In this document: positions 59,392 to 64,000 of the stretch, in pieces
How positions within the stretch are numbered: the first letter of the stretch is position 1
Layout of the letters: each line of letters begins with the position of its first letter
NCBI RefSeq assembly: GCF_028207065.1
Contig: NZ_JAQLFP010000003.1
Location: 3,860 to 67,859, forward strand
Direction of reading: 5' to 3'
Origin: Collinsella aerofaciens
GTDB lineage: Bacteria; Actinomycetota; Coriobacteriia; Coriobacteriales; Coriobacteriaceae
Length of the DNA: 64,000 nt
Translations under genes and position numbers: made by a program
Notes under the pieces: model-generated
Told to the model about the DNA's origin: nothing
The model's database searches: none
The model's input: only the letters and a program-made list of their open reading frames with translations

Positions 59392-59498
59392 TCGATCGTG
59401 CTGGCAACAGATGCCATCAACTCATCAAGGGGGCTTGCTATCATTGGTGCACTAGCTTGATGCTAAACTGAATTAATGATTGCGAGGTGGTTTACGTG

Positions 59499-59768
59499 AT
59501 GTACCCGTATATGACATTCGAAGATGGTACCGAGGTCATTCATTCTGACCTGATCACAGATGGCGATATCGAAAAGGTCATCGTGCATTTTGAACGACCG
59601 ACGGCAGAGGGTTTCGACTCCGCTCGTTGCGAGCTGCCTTCTTACAATTGGACCATGTGGGAGGGGCGTTTTACCGACGAGGAGAAGCGAGGTTTTGAGA
59701 CTTTTCTGAGCAATAACGCCCATCTGCTGTATCGCTACGCCGCAAACGGAGGAGCTAAAGTTGCCTAG
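59499..59768 (+). CDS. Small partner gene of the DUF4160 protein
   Basis: An 89-residue, acidic, soluble protein (FEDGTEVIHSDLITDGDIEK, ARCELPSYNWTMWEGR). It is co-directional with, and overlaps by eight bases, the DUF4160 gene. DUF4160 genes usually pair with a small DUF2442-type gene in modules that look like toxin-antitoxin units; this protein occupies that slot but does not clearly match DUF2442. ATG 59499 follows GAGGTGG. Confidence 0.65.
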   Translation: MYPYMTFEDGTEVIHSDLITDGDIEKVIVHFERPTAEGFDSARCELPSYNWTMWEGRFTDEEKRGFETFLSNNAHLLYRYAANGGAKVA

Positions 59769-60039
59769 CCTTTTTCTTATTGGCGGCTATCGGGTCTTCT
59801 TTTGGTCCAATGAAGCGGGCGAGCCAATCCATGTCCATGTTTGCAAGGGGGCGCCTTCAGATAACTCGGCCAAAATCTGGCTGACTCGAAGAGGTGGCTG
59901 CATTGTCGCTAATAACAAAGCGAAGATCCCCCGGAGCACGCTTGATGACCTCTGTGAAATCATCGCCGCTCAGCATGAATTGATTTGCTCTAAATGGAAG
60001 GCATTTTTCCTTGTGGACGAGATCTCGTTCTACTGCTAA
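59761..60039 (+). CDS. DUF4160-domain protein
   Basis: A 92-residue protein. GYRVFFWSNEAGEPIHVHVC is the DUF4160 hallmark, with its EPIHVHV core, and the C-terminal part predicts a helix followed by strands. TTG 59761 follows GGAGGAG and overlaps the upstream gene, so the two are co-translated. It may be a toxin-antitoxin-like module; activity unknown. Confidence 0.75.
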   Translation: MPSLFLIGGYRVFFWSNEAGEPIHVHVCKGAPSDNSAKIWLTRRGGCIVANNKAKIPRSTLDDLCEIIAAQHELICSKWKAFFLVDEISFYC

Positions 60040-60172
60040 ACGTCATCCCGGCTTCTCTTTTCCAATTTTAATCATGAGCTTGTCCCATCTGTGCTGATTG
60101 AACTTGACAGTACAATGGAGGCGGACTATATCGCCGCCGCTCGTTGCGGCTAACGGATGTGCTGGAGCTCGC

Positions 60173-62161
60173 ATGAACGATTTTCTAAACGGTCAAGTTG
60201 AGAACGACGGTTTTTTGCGCGTGGCAGCGGCCTCGCCCAAGATTCGCGTGGCCGATGTCGAGGGCAATGCCGAGGTTGCGCTGGCGGCTGTTCGCGAGGC
60301 TGCCGAGCGCGGCATTCGTGCGCTCGTGCTGCCCGAGCTTAACCTGACTGGTTATACCGCGGCTGATCTATTCCATAACCGCACACTGCTGCATGCCTGC
60401 GAGGCGGCGCTTGAGTTTATCCTCGATGAAACCCGCGAGCTGCCGATTGTCTTTACCGTCGGCCTTCCCGTTGCGGTGGCCGAAAACATCTACAACTGCG
60501 CGGCCGTGTGCTGTGCGGGCGAGCTTTTGGGCCTTACGGCTAAGAAGTATCTGCCCAACTATGGCGAGTTCTACGAGCGCCGCTGGTTTGCCCCGGCGCC
60601 TGCCGATCCCGTGTGGGTTGAATTTGCCGGTCAGGGTCCGGTGCCGCTTGGCTCGGGGCTTGTCTACCGCTGCTGTGATGAGGGCGCCGAGGACCTGGTG
60701 CTGGGCGTTGAGGTCTGTGAGGACCTGTGGGTGCCGGCGCCCCCTTCGACCGAGATGGCGCTTGCCGGTGCGACGGTGATTCTCAACCCGTCGGCCTCGG
60801 ACGAGATTATCGGTAAGGCAGATTACCGCCGCAGCCTTATCTCTAACCAAAGCGCGCGCCTGTACTGTGCCTATGCCTACGCGGATGCGAGTGAGGGCGA
60901 GTCCACGACCGACATGGTCTTTGCGGGCGAGAACCTTATCTACGAAAACGGCTCCAAGCTTGCCGCGACCAGGCTTCTCACCTGTGACATGGCCATCGCC
61001 GACGTCGATCTTGACCGTCTGGTTGCCGAGCGCCGTCGCTCGACGACGTGGACACGCGCCGACGATGCGCCGGAGGCCACGACTGTTGAGTTTTCGTTTG
61101 AGGGCGTGTTGGCCGAAGAACCCGTCCTGCGCGATGCCTGCGATATCGACCGCGTTTTCCCGCGTGCACCTTTTGTGCCGGCCGACCATGGCGACCTGGC
61201 CGAGCGTTGTGAGACCATCCTTGACCTGCAGACTGCCGGCCTCAAGACCCGCCTTGCCCATACGGGTACCAAGGCGGCTGTCATCGGTCTTTCGGGCGGC
61301 CTGGACTCCACGTTGGCACTGCTTGTGACCGTGCGTGCCTTCGATGCACTGGGGCTGCCACGCACCGGTATCACGGCCGTGTCCATGCCCGGCTTTGGCA
61401 CGACGCATCGCACCAAGTCGAATGCCGAGTCGCTCGCTCGCGACCTTGGCGTGAGCTTCCGCGAGGTTTCGATCCACGCGGCCGTGGAGCAGCACTTCAA
61501 GGACATTGAGCACGATCCGGCCGTGCAGGACGTGACCTACGAGAACAGCCAGGCCCGCGAGCGCACGCAGATTCTGATGGATCTGGCCAATCAGGCTGGC
61601 GGCTTTGTCATCGGCACGGGCGACCTGTCGGAGCTGGCACTCGGCTGGGCTACCTATAACGGTGACCACATGAGCATGTATGCCGTCAACGCGAGCGTGC
61701 CCAAGACGCTTGTGCGCCATCTGGTGCGCTATGCGGCTGATGTCTTTGGCGGGCGTATTGCCGAGACGCTGCTCGACATCCTCGATACGCCGGTGTCCCC
61801 CGAGCTTCTGCCGCCCACGGGCGACGGCGAGATTGCGCAGAAGACCGAGGATTTGGTGGGTCCGTACGAGCTGCACGACTACTTCCTCTATTACCTGCTG
61901 CGTTTTGGCTTTGAGCCAGGCAAGATTTACCGCATGGCGCTCAAGAGCTTCGAGGGCGTCTACGACGCCAAGACCATCCACACGTGGTTGCGTACGTTCT
62001 ATCGTCGCTTCTTTGCCCAGCAGTTTAAGCGCAGCTGCCTGCCCGATGGTCCCAAGGTTGGTTCGGTGACGCTCAGTCCGCGCGGCGATTGGCGCATGCC
62101 GAGCGACGCCAGCTCGCGTTTGTGGCTCGCACAGATCGATGCGCTCAATCCGATGGACTAA
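60173..62161 (+). CDS. nadE: Glutamine-dependent NAD+ synthetase
   Basis: A 662-residue bifunctional enzyme. The N-terminal nitrilase-type glutaminase (about 1-310) has the Glu-Lys-Cys triad in LPELNLTGYT, KKYLPNYGEFYE and VEVCEDLW. The C-terminal synthetase has the PP-loop LSGGLDSTLAL and GTGDLSELALGW. It makes NAD from deamido-NAD, ATP and glutamine. ATG 60173 was chosen because GGAG precedes it and the in-frame upstream start lacks a ribosome site. Confidence 0.96.
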   Translation: MNDFLNGQVENDGFLRVAAASPKIRVADVEGNAEVALAAVREAAERGIRALVLPELNLTGYTAADLFHNRTLLHACEAALEFILDETRELPIVFTVGLPVAVAENIYNCAAVCCAGELLGLTAKKYLPNYGEFYERRWFAPAPADPVWVEFAGQGPVPLGSGLVYRCCDEGAEDLVLGVEVCEDLWVPAPPSTEMALAGATVILNPSASDEIIGKADYRRSLISNQSARLYCAYAYADASEGESTTDMVFAGENLIYENGSKLAATRLLTCDMAIADVDLDRLVAERRRSTTWTRADDAPEATTVEFSFEGVLAEEPVLRDACDIDRVFPRAPFVPADHGDLAERCETILDLQTAGLKTRLAHTGTKAAVIGLSGGLDSTLALLVTVRAFDALGLPRTGITAVSMPGFGTTHRTKSNAESLARDLGVSFREVSIHAAVEQHFKDIEHDPAVQDVTYENSQARERTQILMDLANQAGGFVIGTGDLSELALGWATYNGDHMSMYAVNASVPKTLVRHLVRYAADVFGGRIAETLLDILDTPVSPELLPPTGDGEIAQKTEDLVGPYELHDYFLYYLLRFGFEPGKIYRMALKSFEGVYDAKTIHTWLRTFYRRFFAQQFKRSCLPDGPKVGSVTLSPRGDWRMPSDASSRLWLAQIDALNPMD

Positions 62162-62278
62162 GGTTGCCAAATTGAACCAAAACAGCGGGTGCAAGCGTTA
62201 CACTTTTGCAATCTGATGGCCCGTATCGCGCGACGCTCTTGTCGGAGCGCCGCGTTTTTCATATCGAAAGGTGGCACC

Positions 62279-63442
62279 ATGCAGGCATCGCAGCGTCTCG
62301 ACCGCTTTGGCGCGGAGGTCTTCGCCTCGCTCAACAACAAACTGCTTGCGCTGAAGGCTCAGGGTAAGACCATTTACAACATGAGCGTGGGCACGCCCGA
62401 CTTTAAGCCGTACGACCATGTGATCGAGGCGCTCACGCAAGCGGCGCAAGATCCCGAGATGTGGAAGTATGCCCTGCGCGACCTGCCCGAACTCAAGCAG
62501 GCCGTGTGCGATTACTATGAGCGTCGCTTTGGCGTTTTGGGCATTACGCCGTCTATGGTGCAGTCGTGCAACGGCACGCAGGAGGGCGTGGGCCATTTGG
62601 GCCTGGCCCTGCTCGATCCGGGTGACTCCATCCTGGTTCCCGATCCGTGCTACCCGGTCTTTGAGGCGGGCGCCAAGATCGCCGATGCCAAGCTCGAGTA
62701 CTATCCGCTGGTTGCCGAGCATAATTACCTGCCCTATGTGGCGGGTATCGATCCCGAGGTGGCCGATCGCGCCAAGTATATGATCGTGTCGCTGCCCGCG
62801 AACCCGGTGGGCTCGGTGGGCACGCCCGAGGTCTATGAGGAGATTATCGCTTTCGCCCGCGAGCACGACCTGCTCATCGTCCACGACAATGCGTACTCCG
62901 ATATCGTGTTCGACGGCGAGCCGGGCGGAAGCTTTTTGCAGTATCCCGGCGCGCTCGAGGTGGGCGTGGAGTTCTTCTCGCTTTCCAAGTCGTTTAACGT
63001 TACCGGTGCGCGTATCGGCTTTTTGGTCGGCCGCGAGGACGTGGTCTCTGCCTTTGCCAAGCTGCGCGGTCAGATCGACTTTGGTATGTTCTTCCCGATC
63101 CAGAAGGCTGCTATCGCCTGCCTGAACGGTCCGCGCGATGAGGTCGAGGCGCAGCGTCTGAAGTACCAGGAGCGCCGCGACGCCCTGTGCGACGGTCTTG
63201 AGGGCCTGGGCTGGGAGCGTCCCAACGCGCATGGCTCTATGTTTGTGTGGGCCAAGCTTCCCGGTGGTCGCACCGATTCCATGGCGTTTTGCGAGGAGCT
63301 CATGGAGAAGGCCGGCGTTGTGGTGACGCCTGGCGCGAGCTTTGGTCCTTCGGGCGAGGGACACGTGCGCATGGCGCTGGTCCTGCCGCCCGATCAGATT
63401 GCTTTGGCTGTCGAGGCCATTCGCGAGGCGGGCCTGTATTAG
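62279..63442 (+). CDS. Class I/II PLP-dependent aminotransferase
   Basis: A 387-residue fold-type I aminotransferase. The substrate-binding start YNMSVGTPDFKPY, PDPCYPVFEAGAK, the pyridoxal Asp region VHDNAYSDIVF, the PLP lysine in FSLSKSFNVTGARIGFLVG and the Arg region GHVRMALV are present. It resembles LL-diaminopimelate- or aspartate-type aminotransferases; the donor cannot be settled. ATG 62279 follows AAAGGTGG. Confidence 0.9.
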   Translation: MQASQRLDRFGAEVFASLNNKLLALKAQGKTIYNMSVGTPDFKPYDHVIEALTQAAQDPEMWKYALRDLPELKQAVCDYYERRFGVLGITPSMVQSCNGTQEGVGHLGLALLDPGDSILVPDPCYPVFEAGAKIADAKLEYYPLVAEHNYLPYVAGIDPEVADRAKYMIVSLPANPVGSVGTPEVYEEIIAFAREHDLLIVHDNAYSDIVFDGEPGGSFLQYPGALEVGVEFFSLSKSFNVTGARIGFLVGREDVVSAFAKLRGQIDFGMFFPIQKAAIACLNGPRDEVEAQRLKYQERRDALCDGLEGLGWERPNAHGSMFVWAKLPGGRTDSMAFCEELMEKAGVVVTPGASFGPSGEGHVRMALVLPPDQIALAVEAIREAGLY

Positions 63443-63585
63443 AAAGCTATTTCGCCCCGTCAATAGCTCGAAACCGATTTCGTGCAGTTATTTTACGAAT
63501 TCTGCAAACAATTTCGGTAAACGGTCGATTTTTGGCTGCGAATAGGAGCATAATCAAAGTCCCGATTGGATGTATTGGGATTACG

Positions 63586-63618
63586 GCAAGCCGCTCGGGT
63601 CGTTCCCGGGCGGCTTGC
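63586..63618 (+). promoter_or_regulatory. Leader hairpin upstream of ldh
   Basis: GCAAGCCGCTCGGG pairs with CCCGGGCGGCTTGC with one wobble. No T-run follows, and the ldh ribosome site lies just downstream, so it is more likely an mRNA stability or control stem than a terminator. Confidence 0.45.
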
Positions 63619-63645
63619 TTGTGGAGAGAGAGATGGGAGTTTCTA

Positions 63646-64000
63646 ATGGTTAACGAGAAGAAGGTCGCTATTGTCGGCTGCGGTTTCGTCGGTTCGTCTT
63701 CGGCGTTTGCGCTGATGCAGAGTGGTCTGTTCTCCGAGATGGTCCTCATCGACGTGGACAAGAACCGCGCCGAGGGTGAGGCTCTGGATATCGCGCACGG
63801 CATGACGTTTGCCGAGCCGATGAAGATCTACGCCGGCGATTATTCCGATGTCGCCGACGCCGCCATGATCGTCGTCACCGCTGGCGCTGCCCAGAAGCCC
63901 GGTGAGACCCGCTTGGACCTGGTTAACAAGAACGTCAACATCTTTAAGTCCATTATCCCCGAGATTAAGAAGTCTGGCTTCGACGGCATTCTGCTCATCG
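63646..64000 (+). CDS. ldh: L-lactate dehydrogenase, N-terminal part (runs off the window)
   Basis: The visible 118 residues are the NAD-binding half of an L-lactate/malate dehydrogenase. VAIVGCGFVGSSSAFALM is the Rossmann motif, LDIAHGM and TAGAAQKPGETRLDLVNKNV follow, and the IFKSIIPEI segment is nearer lactate than malate dehydrogenase. The substrate-specificity loop GETR is typical. It would reduce pyruvate to lactate in fermentation. The ATG at 63646 lies after GGAGTTTCT; the 3' end is outside. Confidence 0.9.
   Translation, partial: MVNEKKVAIVGCGFVGSSSAFALMQSGLFSEMVLIDVDKNRAEGEALDIAHGMTFAEPMKIYAGDYSDVADAAMIVVTAGAAQKPGETRLDLVNKNVNIFKSIIPEIKKSGFDGILLI

Noticed and set aside
54338..59420. 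Shared CCATCAACTCA-CAA string at about 54338 and 59410
   Set aside because: Only about 15 bases agree and the surroundings do not, so chance is sufficient.
1..64000. CRISPR array, prophage or insertion sequence
   Set aside because: No regularly spaced repeats, transposase, integrase or phage structural gene was found on either strand.

Overview
The window looks like chromosome of a GC-rich, strictly anaerobic Actinomycetota gut bacterium of class Coriobacteriia, most like Collinsella. This is an inference from gene content and codon use, not a database match. Supporting signs are a class III (oxygen-sensitive) ribonucleotide reductase with its activase, a ferredoxin-type aldo/keto reductase, flavodoxin, lactate-type fermentation, many GTG/TTG starts with strong Shine-Dalgarno sites, and Gram-positive style LexA boxes. 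I found no insertion sequence, prophage, CRISPR array or rRNA.

Layout. 1-2900: two tRNA clusters (Gly-Cys-Gly and Gly-Val) around a GH13 alpha-glucosidase, with a tRNA 3' fragment and structured repeats. 3.2-7 kb: NrdR-box-controlled nrdD and nrdG with large palindromes between them. 6.8-8.5 kb: folE, an HD-domain gene and folB. 8.5-19 kb: peptidases, FKBP isomerase with an orphan UreE-like protein, a Fur-family regulator, acylphosphatase, RNase H, and a LysR gene divergent from O-acetylhomoserine sulfhydrylase, then secreted and small membrane proteins. 19-31.5 kb: panE, two oxidoreductases and endonuclease IV behind a pair of covarying leader hairpins, a polar amino acid ABC transporter, flavodoxin plus DUF3793, a metal-binding HMA protein, and a LexA-boxed YolD/UV-repair polymerase pair. 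31.6-35.1 kb: glucose-6-phosphate isomerase and HAD phosphatases. 35.2-46.7 kb: an eleven-gene catabolic locus. 46.7-54.2 kb: TatD, TcdA, a 28-residue holin-like peptide under a LexA box, SdpR/SdpI, EttA and two unknown genes. 54.4-64 kb: LicT antiterminator, PTS EIIBC, ceramidase-like hydrolase and AEC carrier, a DUF4160 pair, NAD synthase, an aminotransferase and the start of lactate dehydrogenase.

Most notable. (1) The 35.2-46.7 kb locus combines a GntR regulator and YfcC-type carrier with FrlC-, FrlB- and FrlD-like enzymes (the fructoselysine/Amadori logic), a second FrlD-like kinase, two amidohydrolases, YjbQ, BtpA/SgcQ and an FGGY kinase. It reads as a pathway for a glycated or amide-linked sugar compound beyond the known frl system. 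(2) Two intergenic RNA-like element families show compensatory base changes between copies inside this window. One places an anti-Shine-Dalgarno strand opposite the ribosome site of the next gene; the other follows a terminator with a fixed internal loop. (3) A tiny hydrophobic peptide gene has a LexA-like box between its -35 and -10, suggesting a DNA-damage-induced membrane toxin.
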